Shown: positions 35,054-47,889, numbered from the stretch's first letter. The stretch: DNA of 64,000 nucleotides from Magnolia sinica (GCF_029962835.1 NC_080590.1:57472001-57536000), one strand, 5' to 3'. Numbers and translations: made by a program. The notes: generated by a model from the sequence alone, not told the origin.

Positions 35054-36040
35054 CCTATAAAATTTAGAATTTTAAGTAATTCATTTTATAATTATATGTT
35101 GAAGTTTTTAAGAAAAAGTGTGTGTGTGTGTCTCTGTGTGTGTGTGTGTGTACGTATATGTGTGTGTGTATGTGTATATGTATGCACACACACACACGTG
35201 TGTGTGTGTGTGTGTGTGTAAAAGGTGAGATTTTCCTTACAATATCCTGAGAAGAATCTCATGACTAAAAAAATCTCCAAAGAAATTAACTACAGGGGCA
35301 GCTTTCTCTTGGCCATTAATTATGGTGGAAAAGGGGGAGGAGCATTGTGGGGTTCATAATTACGGTTATTTCTGAGGCCTTTTAGATGGCAGCAGCAGTG
35401 GCGCTGCCAATGTTATGCACCGATTGTTTTAATGTTGTTCATCAATGCACTGCTAGTTTTTAGTGGTGAAAAGGTGCAAAGTATATAATCACATCTTTCC
35501 TCCCTCACCCTCTCTCTTCTCTCTCCCCAAAATTAGAGAATGTAATATGAATCCTGATGCCGTTGGTTGGTATTGCCCAACCCATTAATTATACATGTAA
35601 GAGGTCTACTGGCCCCCACAGGCAGAACCTGTTCCATCAGGTGTATGTTACAGGTCATCCTTGATTGGAAATTAAATCAGACTATTTTCAATACATCTTA
35701 ATTTGCACCTGCTCTGCATGCTAGGCCCACCTTATTCACAGCTCAAATGTCCCCACCTTCGGCCCACCTTATTCACAGCTCAAATGTCCCCATCTTATAT
35801 CAATTGTCTTACTGACATGCCTGAGCATGTAGGCTCATTGATTTTTATTTTTATTTTTGTTTAGGTTGTTTGGTTGAATTGTCGAGGCTCGGGCAAAGAT
35901 GGTTTTATGACTTATACCTGCTTTACTGTTTGTGTTTGTATTATGCAAATTTCAAGATTTACACCCATTACTCTGTTTTGAAATTTGCACAATACACTTG
36001 AGCTCATCCAATTGCAGGGCGGCACACACTAGGAACCTTC
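35054..36040. other. Outer CACTA interior, low information
   Basis: Contains a GT-rich microsatellite at about 35120-35220 and a tandem duplication of about 36 bp (GGCCCACCTTATTCACAGCT) near 35725-35795. No exon was recognised before 36040. Confidence 0.45.
35120..35220. repeat. (GT)n / (CA)n imperfect microsatellite
   Basis: GT runs interrupted by ACGTATATG and followed by a CACACACACACGTGTGTGTG palindrome. Confidence 0.9.
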
Positions 36041-36117
36041 AGGTTCTATTTATGAACACAGGATGCATTTTGAAAAGGGTAAAGCATTAGCTCGACGATT
36101 CCAGCCTATGTTGATTG
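36040..36117 (+). pseudogene. CLPD: ClpD-type AAA+ chaperone exon fragment
   Basis: The open segment reads GSIYEHRMHFEKGKALARRF then QPMLI, and stops at a perfect GTGAGT donor in phase 1. The chloroplast Clp ATPase ClpD (ERD1) has STTQDEHR(L/T)HFEKDKALARRFQPVLI at this place in its first AAA+ module, and the LARR wording separates it from ClpC. Upstream homology fades quickly with a short internal loss before GSI. ClpD is a stromal unfoldase that feeds the Clp protease. Only this exon end is present, so it is a captured fragment. It lies on the same strand as the phospholipase D exons that follow. Confidence 0.78.
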
Positions 36118-36924
36118 GTGAGTATTTATATGTTCTCCATCCTTTTGGCACCAATACACTTTGTAAAATCATTCCGTTTCTTTTCTTTTTACAGGTGGTC
36201 ACTTGGTCATCATATTTGTAGTGTAAGAGTTCCTATCATACCTTTTAGTAAATTTGCATATAATAAGTCTTAGGCACCATTTGGTCATCACATCAATCTT
36301 TATGAATATAATTTTTTTTCTCAAACCAAATGGAGCTTAAGCCCTTTTTTAACTCCGCCAATGCAACTTCTTGCATTGCCGGTCCCAAGCCGGGGTAAAG
36401 GAGGAGGGAAAAGGGCTTAAGGTGAGTTGTGTCCTTGCCTTCTATTTTATTTTACATTGACCCTTTTTTCCCCCATTTTGTAATTTATTAGAAGATTGTG
36501 CTAAAAGTTGTACTATCTTTTTTCCAGTCTGACAGAGCTCACAGTCGTGGCGGAAGGCAATAAATTCCAGGTTAGTTTGAACATTATTGCTGGCCATTAA
36601 AATGGCCCTGTCCTTTTTTATTTTCCCATTTATTAGTTGGTAAGTTGGCACAACAAATGCTTCATTTAATTATTCATTTGTTGTTGGTTTGATTTCAATC
36701 TGTCAAGGTCTGCGAGAGATCACTAAGAGATTCCCAAAGGATCCAAAAGATGCAACAAGCAAGGTAAATATGTTATCAAATATTTTGCCTTTTTTACGTT
36801 ATTTTGCTGCATTTTTAGTGTTTTAAGGATAAAGTAACAGTGCTATTTTATGTAACAAAACCTGGTTTGTGGGAAAAATGTACTGATCGATATGAGCATA
36901 CATACTGCATATTTAAAGGCTATC

Positions 36925-39061
36925 CTTTTAAAAGAGCACCATAAAAGCCATTACGGCCCATACCGGAATGGTAATGGTGATGGCTATTATGGTCATCTCC
37001 CACTTGATAAAGTAGCGCTAAAATGCTGAGTAGCAAAAGCATGCGTCCAAACAGGCCCTTAGGGTGCGTTTGGTTGTAACAATTTTTTTAGGAAATCCAT
37101 TCTATACGTTGATGCGGCTAAAATCCCAACTGTCCATTTATAAGCTTGCAGATTTTCAAAATTCCACAAGTACCTCCGACCATATTGAAAATCTCATTTA
37201 AAGCCTTGTAGAATGTTGATGGCCATGACTCTCCTAAAAACTAATTGCTTGGGCAAAAATGTCCATTTTCTCCTCCTGTTATATATAATAGAAATGATTT
37301 GAAGAATAGGATCTGTAAAGCTAACATCAATTTGCTAGGGACAATGTTGATAAGGTGCCAATGGAAATTTCTTGTGATTGTTTTCTTATCATTCTTTGTC
37401 AAATTGCCTTTTGATGTTCCTTCCCTCGTTAATGATGGTAGTTGTATTTTTTTATTTTATTTTTTTCAATGTGTGTTATAGTTGTATTGTATTTTTTTTT
37501 TCCCCTAATGCTAAGAAGCTATAAGTTACTTTGTGAAGTATTCCCTTTGCAGTTCACCAAAAAATCAAACTCATTGTTGTAAGCTTTGTGTGAACCACTG
37601 GCCAAGGAGTGCTTTTATGGCCTCTAAAGTTAGCATGATTGCTACCTATGAATGAGCTTATCTGCTGTAGCCTTTTGGAGGTGCTTGGTCATTTTTGATT
37701 TTTAAATTGTACTTCTACAAAACTCTTAAGAGTCTATTGCCATTGAGCATTTAGTCATGAAGTTCTGTGCATGCTTTAACAAGGATTATATTTTACCTTT
37801 CTTAGTAAGATTTGAGTACGATGGACCACACCTTATGGTTATTACTATTTATTGACCATGGCACCTTTTTGGCATTGCTTTCCTAGTTAAAAGAAAGACA
37901 ACTGTTTAACATGACTTGGTTTGACTACCGGTCCTAGGTCGGGCCCTCTTGGACTGTTTTGGCCCAAAATCTACCTCTTTCTAATAATTAAAAAAAAGAA
38001 AAAGAAAAAGAGGCAATTTAACAACTAATCTGCTGTTAGCCTAGTGGTTAGGGTGTTTGGTTTCCAAGTAGAAGTTGTAAGTTCAAGGTCAGTCAGATTC
38101 GGTACCTTTTTATTTCACCAAGTAGTTACCTCTGTAACTGACCAGTTTTTAAGGTTTTAGTGTTTGTGTTCTAAAATGTTGACATGCAGCTGCTTGATTC
38201 ATTTCCCCTTTTCATAGGTAAGTTGCTCTTGGTTTTGGCTATATCATAAGCCACCCTGTTAAGTGATAGAGGGTTGTGCCAGAGAAAAAGGGCTAAATCA
38301 GCCCATATCAGTTGATACAGGTTGATACACCCCACATTGACACTGATACAGGGCTGATACAGCTATAAAGGAAGCTTAAAAACTAAATTTATACTAGATC
38401 TAGGCTTATTTTGGATCAAAACACAAGATTTGAGTGATATTTGATAGATTGAAGTGAAATCAACCATTTTGAGAGAAAAATAGAAAAAGGTGAAAAGTAT
38501 ATACATATACATATATATTTCTTTCTTCAACTTCTTTCTGTTGTATTTCAATGTCATGGGCCATAATATATCAAAACATGCTTTATATGTGTTTGAGTAT
38601 GTCCTCTTTGATTGACTTTCGGTAAGTTAAACTCGCAGACAACATTCTTATAAGTTTGTGTGTGGGGGAATACACCTGTCTGTTACATTCTTATAAACTA
38701 TCATGATTGGTTTCATGCCAATTTTCACCTTCTTTTTCCCTGCAACATTTCTAAGAGTAAGAGGCTGTCATTATCAGAATTTAGTGTGTGGGGGAATATA
38801 CCTGTCTGTTGCATATTTCTCTTTAATATTTGTACGAGGCTATTTTTTCTAGGGTTCTTTTTTTTTTTCCTGCTATCTTGGTAATTAGCTGCTTATGATG
38901 GTACCTAATTCTGCTCGTTGGCAACTCTAAAATTCTAAGATCTTTTTAACCAGATAAGAATTCGCTCATTGGCTGCTTATAGAGGAGAAGAGGATACGGT
39001 CATTGGTGAAGAGCACCACCGATTACTTCCATGGGTAGGCTGGGAAAGATGAAGGATTTCA
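36925..39061. other. Outer CACTA interior between the PLD exon and the inserted CACTA
   Basis: Apart from a tRNA-related SINE near 38031 and a short local repeat (GTGTGTGGGGGAATA at 38655 and 38784), nothing was recognised. Confidence 0.45.
38031..38200 (+). mobile_element. tRNA-derived SINE, probable
   Basis: Box A-like TAGCCTAGTGGTTAGGG at 38037 and box B-like GTTCAAGGTC at 38081 have tRNA spacing, the layout of a Pol III promoter. The sequence does not fold into a complete tRNA by eye, so a SINE head is more likely than a tRNA gene. The 3' limit is uncertain. Confidence 0.5.
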
Positions 39062-39076
39062 TCTCACTACGCCAAA

Positions 39077-39420
39077 TTGGCCAATTTGCGACGTACTTTT
39101 GCGACGGACTTCGTCCGTCGTTAAAATCTCTTGGTTTAACGACGGATTTCATCCGTCGCTAACAGAAAAAGTCCGTCGCTAACCCCGTGTTTGTCGAAAA
39201 TCCGTAGTTTGAACGTCGCTAAATTTAGCGACGGACCAAAATCCGTCGCTAAAATCTGATTTACGACGTATTTACGACGGATTTTGGTCCGTCGTTAATA
39301 GGCGACGGTCGAAATCCGTCGCAAAATTTGCCTTTATGCCCGCCCTAAATTCCCGCCCAAAACACCAAATGGCGCGCTTTTCAGTTGCTTTTGCGACGGA
39401 TCATGGTCCGTCGTAAAAGG
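39077..39420. repeat. Left subterminal repeats of the 39065 CACTA element
   Basis: About ten copies of GCGACGGATTTCGTCCGTCG-like palindromic units. Matching repeats lie at 50710-51130. Confidence 0.9.
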
Positions 39421-39429
39421 GCTTTTGCC

Positions 39430-40480
39430 TTAACATTAATATTTTTCATTTTTTTAAGAATATGGAAAATTAAGTTTTTTTATAGTCTAATAATTGTTTT
39501 TAAATAGAATTTCGGTGGTTTAATTGTACATATTTGTATCTAAGATTATTTTTTAACAATTGATTGAATGCAAAAAAAAATTTTATTCTATTTTTATATC
39601 AATTGAGTGGAATTTTTATTTTTATTTTTTAATTTAAAATTAATATTTAAATGGTTTGTAATATAACATGAAAAAGAATATTGAGAAGTCAAAAAAATTT
39701 AATAATGTTTGAGAAAAAGAATAGATTTTGAAAAAATAAAAATCGTAATTTAATAAAAATCTATTTTGTGGGAACAAAAAAGAATTTTGAATAAAATTGA
39801 TAAATTTGAAAAAAAAAAAAAGAATTTTATTTTTAGAAAAAATAATATCCTAAAAAGAAAATTAAAAATATTTTTAAAAATTTTAAAATTTTCACAATGT
39901 TGAAAAATGAAAATATTTTAAAAAAGATAATGAGAGTTTGAAATTTGAAAATTAAATTTAAATATGAAATTTTATTTTATTTTCACTCAAAATAAAATTT
40001 GAGTGAAAAATAAAATAAAATGATATTAAAAAATCAATACTATATCAAAAAACAAACATTTTGAAACAAAAAATAAATAAGTTGAATAATTTTGTGATTT
40101 TGAAAATTAATTAAAAATTTTCAACATTCGAAATTAAAAGAAAAAGTTATTTATAAAAGCACTAAATTTTGAAAAAATATATATAATTTTTTTAAAAAAT
40201 TGAAAAGTTGAAAACAACATGATGCTTTTGAAGAAAAAAATCGGCATTTTGGAATTTTTGGGAAAAATAAAATAAAATTTGTGAAAATTTATGATTAAGA
40301 ATTTGTATATTATTATTTTTGAAATATTTTATAATAAAAATGATATTTTGTTAAAAGTTTTCAAAGAAAAATTAAGAGTAAAAATATACATTTTGAAAAA
40401 AATGTTATTTTTAAATGGAAATTGAAATTTATTTGTGAAAAAAATTAATAAATTATTAGGCACATCCACTAATTGAACAT
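39430..40480. other. AT-rich block
   Basis: Very AT-rich low-complexity sequence with many AAAATTTTGAAAA-type phrases. No genes seen. Confidence 0.7.
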
Positions 40481-40755
40481 TTAACCATTTCAGATAATCG
40501 AATTAGTCGAGCTTGAAGAGTAAATAACTTCATATGTTTAAATCAAATTTCACTTAAATTGTTGATTAATCTTGTATGCCCATTGTCTTTCTCACATGTA
40601 GTTAGCCTGATTGGGGTGAGTAACTAGTTAAATTGAGGGTATTAATTAGTAAAATAGAGTGAATGGGCTAGACGTAAAATGGGCTAAATATTGTTGTCAA
40701 AATTGTGACCCAACTTATTAACCCTGCGAGAACCTAAGAATTGATGTTAATAAGT

Positions 40756-41150
40756 TGTGGGCCCCATCATGATGTGTGTCGAACATCAACGCCATGCATT
40801 TAATGTGTCTCCTTTAGGTTATGAGATATCTCAAAAATCATCCGTAAACGAAACTCAAGTGGGCCATACCATCTAAAACCATGTCAAGACACCTTAAAAA
40901 ATATAAAAGCACTTAGTGGGGCGCACATGAGTTTTGGATGAGGCTAAAACTTGGTCTGACCCCTTATCCAAGTGGGACACACATAATGAGTGGGTTGGAT
41001 ATGTGAATCACATTTAGGCAGGCCCAATATATGATATATGATTATGAATGTTTTAAGGAAACCCCTCTCCACTATATTATGTGGTGTAGCCCACCTAAGT
41101 CATGGATTGACTTTATTTTTAAGCTCTTGGCCCACCCAAGTCATGGATTG
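40756..41150. repeat. Third, diverged copy of the inverted-repeat arm
   Basis: It follows the right arm at 42594-43043 phrase by phrase in the same orientation: GTGGGCCCCATCATGATG, AACATCAACGCCATGCATTT, CCATCTAAAACCATGT, then CCCCTCTC. It is more diverged than the two arms are from each other. Confidence 0.8.
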
Positions 41151-42133
41151 ACTTTCTCCATATCGTTCAACGCCTTTATCGGATCATTTTAAGATATTAA
41201 CTAAAAAATAGGGCGGGTCCAAGGCTTAATTGGACTACAAAGTGGGGATTGAACGTCCGCCATTAAAAATAACATTCATAGAAGTTTTGGATCAAGCTGA
41301 TGTTTGTGTTTTCTTTTCATTTATATCTTTTTGATATTCTGAATATATATAGTTTTTATATTATATGAGTGATTTTTTTTTTTTTTTTTTTTATAATCAA
41401 AAAGTAATATATTTAAATGATTTGTAATATCACATGAAAAAGAATATTGAGAAGTTGAAAATTTTTAACAACGTTTGAGAAAAATTTTGAAAACAAAATG
41501 ATGCTTTTGATGAAAAAAATCAGCATTTTGAAATTATTGAGAAAATTTTATTGAAAATTCGGGATCAACCCACCTCGTTCATCCATTTTTCGAGATCATT
41601 TTAGAAATTTTTCAAAAAATAATCATATCGAAAGATTAAATGGACCACATTACAAATAAGGGCAACAGATTGGCTACTCCCCCTGACACCATCCAATGAT
41701 TGGTGGTTAGTGCTCTGCGGGCCCCACCATGATGTATGTGTTTAATCTATGCCATCCATCGATTTTTAAAGATCATTTTATGGCATGAGACAAAAAATGA
41801 GGCATATCCTAATATGAAATAGACCACATTATAGGAAACAGTGTTGAATGAGCGTCAATCGTTTAAAACATTTTGGAGGCCATAAAAGTTTTGGATCGAG
41901 ATGATTTTTGTTTTTCCCCTTCATCTAGGCCCGTATGACCTAATAAACAGACTGGATGTCAAATAAACAATACAATTGACCTTACGACGATTTTAAAAAT
42001 GGATAACCAATCACTATTGCTTTCATGTGGTGTAGTCCACCAGATCTTTGAATATGTTTCATTTTTGGGCTCATATCCAACAATGAGTTGGCAAAATAAA
42101 TGGATCATATGGATATACAATATATAAATCAAA

Positions 42134-43043
42134 GTGGGCCCACATCTACCCCATCAATCAGATGCACCATTCCTTGGTGGGCCTAAGGCTTAAAAATCAA
42201 GTCAATCTGTGACTTTTTTGGGCCACACCACATACAAAAGTTGAGAGGGGTTACCCTCCATTAAAATATTCATAATCATTTGTTAGGCCCACCGAGATGG
42301 GGTTCACAAATCTAGCCCATCCATCATGTGTGTCCCACTTGGATGAGGAGTCAGACCAAGTTTCATATGCATAAAAATTTCAGGTGGGCCCCACCAAGTG
42401 CTTTTATATGTTTTAGGCATTTCTTCACATGATTTTAGATGGTATGGCCCACCCAAGTTCCGTATACGGCTGACTTTTGGGATATCCCATAATTTAAAGG
42501 GGCCCCATCAAGTGCACGGTGTTGATGTTTGACACATGTCATGGTGGGGCCCACACAGCTTGACCTTTGTGTTTAATCCATGTCATCCCCATGAGGTCAA
42601 GCTGTGTGGGCCCCACCATGACATGTGCCAAACATCAACACCATGCATTTGATGGGTCCCCTTTAAATTATGGGATATCCCAAAAATCAACTGTATACGG
42701 AACTCCGGTGGGCCATACCATCTAAAATCATGTGAAGACATGCTTAAAACATATAAAAGCACTTGGTGGGCCCCCCTGAAATTTGGATGCATCTGAAACT
42801 TAGTATGACCCCTCATCCAAGTGGCACACATATAATGAATGGGCTGGATTTGTGGACCACATCTCGGTGGGCCTAAAAAATAATTATGAATGTTTTAATG
42901 GAGGGTAACCCCTCTCAACTTTTGTATGTGGTGTGGCTCATACGAGTCATTGATTGATTTTATTTTAAATCCCTGGGCCCACCATGGGATGGTGCATCTG
43001 ACTGATGGGGTAGATTTTTGACACGCACCATGTTGGGGCCCAC
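42134..43043. repeat. 0.9-kb inverted repeat (foldback)
   Basis: Left arm 42134-42566 and right arm 42594-43043 are inverted copies around a 27-base spacer. The centre has CAGCTTGACCT against AGGTCAAGCTG and the outer edge has GTGGGCCC against GGGCCCAC. By eye the arms agree at most positions. Transcribed, this would fold into an RNA hairpin of more than 400 bp. It may be a foldback or long-TIR (Mutator-type) non-autonomous transposon. No clear target duplication was found. Confidence 0.88.
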
Positions 43044-43059
43044 GGAGCCATACCAGACG

Positions 43060-43123
43060 CCGGCCTAAATTTGGGCGCGCGCTCAAAAACAGAGCCGCGC
43101 CCAAAAAAACCCCAAATCCCAAA

Positions 43124-43159
<36 letters not shown>

Positions 43160-43450
43160 ATCTACCTACAACAAGAACGATGATTCTCGAGCCTTTCATC
43201 CAATCAATCTTTCAACGATCAGAGTTTGCAAGCTTGGAGCGGTTGGCGCTATGATCTGGTCCTTATTTTGAGGGATTTTTCAGTTTTTGTGGTTTTTCTT
43301 AGGGTCAGAACTGGTTTTGGAGCTGGATTTAAGGTTTTTGTTGTGAACAGTATAGAGAGGGTTTTAGGGACCTGGAGATCTAATTCTCGTCTGGTTGATT
43401 TGATTTTGGTAGGAATCGTCGTGGAGATTCTGGCGTCAGTGAGCGGTTAG
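43060..43450 (+). other. Possible captured leader and first exon, unassigned
   Basis: GGCGCGCGCTC and a CT-rich tract (43127-43154) directly follow the inverted repeat and are followed by GATTCTCGAGCC, GCTTGGAGC and intron-like T-rich sequence. This resembles a plant 5' leader. No protein was recognised. It would be the 5' end of a plus-strand unit running toward the CRINKLY4 piece. Confidence 0.35.
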
Positions 43451-46351
43451 GATTATGCAGCAACAAGGAGGATCGGTTTAGGTATTTTTGTAATTTATTG
43501 GGAATTTTTTTGTTGTAGCTAGTGCACCCTTTCATTTACTTCTCTACGTATTTCATATTTCTCCATAGGGGGGTTGATTGTTGGAGTTAGAACCCCTTCA
43601 GTTTGAGAACACTCATCATTTGTTTCTTTGAGTTTTTAGGACATTGCCAGCAAGCACCCGGAAAGATTTTTTGGTGGTTGTACTTTCAAATGCACCGTAA
43701 CTTTCCTGGTCCATGTAATTTTCAAGAAGAAAATTGGGTGCATGCACCTGGTAGGGTCTTTTCTTCAGTAACTTCTTTAACCATACTACTAATGATGGGA
43801 AGATTCATACACTTGGTTTTGTTGTTTCTTGTTGAGCAGCATTGAAAAAATCAGAGGAAATACATGCATAAATATATCAGAGTTTTTTTCTCTGTTTTTT
43901 TTGGCAATATGAAACGTTGGTTTTGGTTGTTTTTCAAAGCAATGGTACACACCAGTTGTTTGATCGAGTGCTTCATAGAGTTTTGGAAGTTGGTTTTTGT
44001 CCTGATGTCGGGATTTGATAGTTTGTTCATTGAAATTGAAAGATACATACAGGTTCTGGATGTAAATCTATATGAAGCACCATTCAGTCAGCTGTTGCTG
44101 CACTGATCTTAGATAGAAATCTTGATTCTTGGAAATTAGGTTGGAACATTTAGCCTCTCCATTATATATTGTCTACATTCCCTCATTGCTTCCTTTCCTC
44201 TGTTTTCTCAATAAAATTTCATTAAATTTTCATTGAAAGACAACCATTTTTAGGTTGTGTATGGTGCAACTCATTGTATCTATAGAAGAATCGTATATAT
44301 TAACAATATTTAAAAAATATATAGTTCATTTGGATTGTGCCCAAGAGAATCAAGTTGGAAGTGTGTTGTTCAGTCAAATGGGAAATGTCAAAAACTAATA
44401 ATTTTTAGTAGTGTTTGTAATGAGGAAGAAGCCCTTCAACTCTAATTGAAGTGGAAGTATGGAGTGACCCTTCTGGACAGATTGGATACCTTTTATACAT
44501 AATGGTGGTATCCACATGTGAGCAAAAACTGAACGCCTCAAGATGAGGGTATTGTTGTGTTATTTTTCTGTGAAAGAAATATCACATCCTGTGACGTAAG
44601 GGACCAATGCAATGGGTAGTTCTTTGTTATTTCACGTTACTGGGAAACATTAATAACTTTCATCTTCTCCACTTGAAACAATGGTTGTAATTCAATTCAC
44701 TTGTGCTTCTAAAAACCGCCTAATTAATGGTTTTGGAATTTGTTTTTGGGCATCTGAGTTTCTTCCATGAAAGTGTTGCTTCTACAAATCTAATCACTCA
44801 AAGAATGTTGCACACTCCAGTTTTACTCATGATACGAGTTTTACACAATTATCTCCAAGAAAACGAGGTTGTTTTGTTCCCTGATGTACTGATTTCACCT
44901 TCCTTGGATGATGATAAGTTTTCTATATGCATCAGCATCAGCATAACAATAATATATGTTTCAACACTATCACATAGTCATATATAGCACCATGTCGGAT
45001 TTTCCAACAGTGACAGGTTTAATTGTCTGGTACAGTTACATGTTTTTGTGCCTATGTTACTTTGAAGATGACTCCTTTCTAGTATTATCTTAAATGAACC
45101 CATTCTTTTTCATCACGAGTATATATAAATACTTCTAACGTTGATGACTATCTTGTGGAATCAATAATTAGACTAGCCACAGACTCCAATGCAGGAGAAG
45201 TTTATTACAGGTACTCAATTAGAACCAAGCATCATTTCATCCAATCCCCAATAAGAATTTCTGATTTTTCTTGGAAAATGTATTTTAACTTTAACAGTTG
45301 CCAGCTTATGTTGGAAAATGTTCTGTTTGAATTTTGAAATTTGATTTGGATACTACAATGGATGGCTCCATCTTACATGTGATTATATGGTAGGATGTTA
45401 TTTTTCCACCTTATACACCGTTTCTAAGTCATTCTCTATATATCGGTATTTTGATTAAATAAATGAAGTTTGAAATTGTGTTGATTGGTGGCTCTCTCTA
45501 TAATAATCTTATATTTTAGAATGGTATTTGGTGCTCTGCTGATATCTGTCGAAGAAGACAGATTTTACAATTTCTCATTCGGTAGAACTGATTGTTTGAA
45601 TATCTTGTTTCCATACCAAGATTTCTCATTTTTCTGTTTCCCATTGTTTTTTGTGATTTTCACTTTGTACCTTCTTTGAATTCTTTTATAATAGTTAGAA
45701 TGTTGGCAAATGGTTCTTTGTGGCATTGGCAATGGAATTCAGCTTAGTTCTAGATATAAGGCATTATATTGAATGGACAGTCAAATCTTGGTGTAAATAT
45801 TTTTATAAGTTGATTTGTTCTTTCCTTTTTTTTTTTCTTAGTGGCATTGGCAATGGAATTCTACAGCATGGGATTTTGAACAACAGAAGGCATAAGGCAG
45901 GTCTTGACTAAGGTGAGTACTGCGGTTTTATCCTTGACAAGTTTTTTCTCAACACCACTTGACAGTTTCATCCTCTTGAGTACTTGTCATTGCCTCTAGT
46001 GACTATTGTAGAAGTAAAGAAAAGGTGTTCACCTAAAAAAAAAAATGGTTCTTATTAACCAATTTTATAAGACAAATATTGACTTGGCTAAGTTTTCATG
46101 GCCCGGTGGATTGGCCAAGTCAATGCAAAACTTGGCCGATTTTTTGTATAGGACTGATGCATAGTATGAATCAGCGGAGTGGTTGCAGGTTTACATATTT
46201 GGGGCTAGTGCTTTTTCAGGATGAGGAGTGGCTCGAGCTGTTAGTGAGGTTGTAGTTGACAATCCGGTCAAGTGAGATCTTACACATTTCATTCCATGTT
46301 AGCATTATGTTGCTGGTTGTATTTTATATTTGAATGTTGTTTATTTATTTA

Positions 46352-46419
<68 letters not shown>

Positions 46420-46465
46420 GTTGATAAAATAGACAAGACAGATTGTTATATGGGTGTCCCTTAAC
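43451..46465. other. CACTA interior, unassigned, possibly intronic
   Basis: T-rich sequence with short open frames and no recognised family. A phrase TGGCATTGGCAATGGAATTC occurs twice (about 45721 and 45842), a small local duplication. Confidence 0.4.
46351..46416. repeat. (CT)n-(AT)n compound microsatellite
   Basis: A CT run followed directly by an AT run, about 65 bp in all. Confidence 0.95.
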
Positions 46466-46467
46466 AT

Positions 46468-46768
46468 ATGGTGGAAGTGTCTTCTTACAGAGAAATTAGT
46501 GTTGAGGACCACCATCTATGTGATCTAAGATTCCCAACCAAAGGGAATTACATGAACATCTCTCTGATTGATTGTTGGGGTCACAACATGACAACCTCTC
46601 ATGCATTTGGAGGTAAGATCATGTCCATAACATCTCGCTCTGATTTCAACTGTGGCCTATTTGCTGAGAACAGGAATGCTTTTTTTTGGGGGTGATGAAA
46701 CTATGAGTGGGGTTTTGAGCTCGATTCCTAGACATGCAAGGTTTCAGATGATTTCAGCTAGTGAGTTT
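46468..46768 (+). pseudogene. CR4: CRINKLY4-type receptor kinase ectodomain fragment
   Basis: The frame from 46468 reads REISVEDHHLCDLR, NISLIDCWGHNMT, ITSRSDFNCGLFAENRN and FFWG. A neighbouring frame continues GDETMSGVLSSIPRHARFQM then ISA. This matches the crinkly repeats of CR4/ACR4, whose Arabidopsis member has YHLCGL, SLVDCWGYNMT, FNCGL, VFCWGDE and LIPKEKKFQKIAAG in this order. CR4 is a plasma-membrane receptor kinase that shapes epidermis and root stem-cell divisions. The frame changes once in a T/G homopolymer near 46681. Signal peptide, membrane segment and kinase are absent. It is a captured internal fragment. Confidence 0.9.
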
Positions 46769-47360
46769 CTGTTCCTGCCCCTTTTTGTTTTTAATTTACA
46801 GGATGTTTCATCATTTCTTGAATTGCATTCTTTTCTTCTTCTTTTTTTTCTTGGAATGTTTTGAATTTCTTGAAAGTTGAAAATATTTGTTTCATCATTT
46901 CTTGTTTTTATTGTCTAAAACTAGGAGTGTCTTCCATAACAGCATGTCTAAAAGTTCAATGATGTATGTTCCAGATGGAGATGCTGGACTTGCTTCATAT
47001 TCGAATTAGCTAGTATCCAGTTTCAAATATTCTCTTATTTACATAATCTCTCTTTTTTCAAATAATAAAATTTTAGAATAACACCCCAAGGTATTAGATA
47101 ATGCCTCGTTGAATAGAGTGCCATGAGGTTTCAGTGGGTCATAGGGTTCAGGAATGTAGACTGTTGATATGATCGGACAGCACTCTAGATGGCCTTGTGC
47201 CAAAATCTCATGTATCCAAAACTCTAAATAATTGTGTCTTCAGCCTTTTTTTTTTTTTTTAAGATGTGGTTGTATATTCCTTAAAGTTGCTGCAATTTTC
47301 CAGTTGTATTGAAGCTATGATAGGTGGATCCTTGTAGAAACAGGAGTGCAAGATACTTGA

Positions 47361-47467
47361 ACAAGGAAAATGATAAGGGATCCACCTTTCCTTTTCCCAA
47401 CATTTGAAATCCATACTTGCTTGGGGTATTTTTGCACCTTTTAATACAAGTTGGTTTTACAAACTCA
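47361..47467. repeat. Direct repeat, copy 1 (about 105 bp)
   Basis: ACAAGGAAAATGATAAGGGA through TTTTACAAACTCA is repeated almost identically at 48342-48444. The main difference is four bases in a CTTG stretch. Confidence 0.95.
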
Positions 47468-47728
47468 CGCATCTGATGGACAGGTTGGATTTCCTGCATA
47501 CATCATGTGGGCCTCATATCTCCCTGGTACTACCATAACTTTACCGTTGTACCGGTGTCACTGGAGCGCACTTCTGTTTTTAACAGTGCATGGTTCCGAT
47601 CGTGTGGCTCACCATGCCGATCTAGCATGGTGGGGCCTATCTATAATGTGGAGCTGTTTGTGGGCTTAGCAGAAGTATGTGTCCAATCTAGCATGGTGGG
47701 TCTAAAATAGTAACCTGTTGATTTACAG

Positions 47729-47889
47729 GAATCGTCAGGATCCGTTGGAAACATGTTCTCCTATCTACAGCAAAAGTAATATTAATGATGGGAAGGCAGC
47801 CAATGCAAGGTTGTTGAGGAGGCAATCAATGACTGGTGGATTGGACAGCTCTCGAAGATCTTCCCTATGGGGGAAGTCAACTGATTCCT
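47729..47889 (+). pseudogene. Unassigned captured exon, Ser/Arg-rich
   Basis: A 161-nt open exon lies between a TTTACAG acceptor and a perfect GTGAGT donor. It reads NRQDPLETCSPIYSK, AANARLLRRQSMTGG and SSRRSSLWGKSTDS. RRQS and RRSS are basic phosphosite-like motifs seen in cytoskeleton-associated proteins. I cannot name the gene. It sits between the two 105-bp direct repeats, on the same strand as the CRINKLY4 piece. Confidence 0.6.

Noticed and set aside
38031-38110. Possible tRNA gene
   Set aside because: Box A and box B are present but acceptor and anticodon stems do not pair by eye; recorded as a probable SINE instead.
40680-43050. GGGCCC-rich phrases as conserved regulatory sites
   Set aside because: The same phrases recur across unrelated parts of the window (7000-12000, 17000-19000, 41700-42600), so they are better explained as dispersed repeats.
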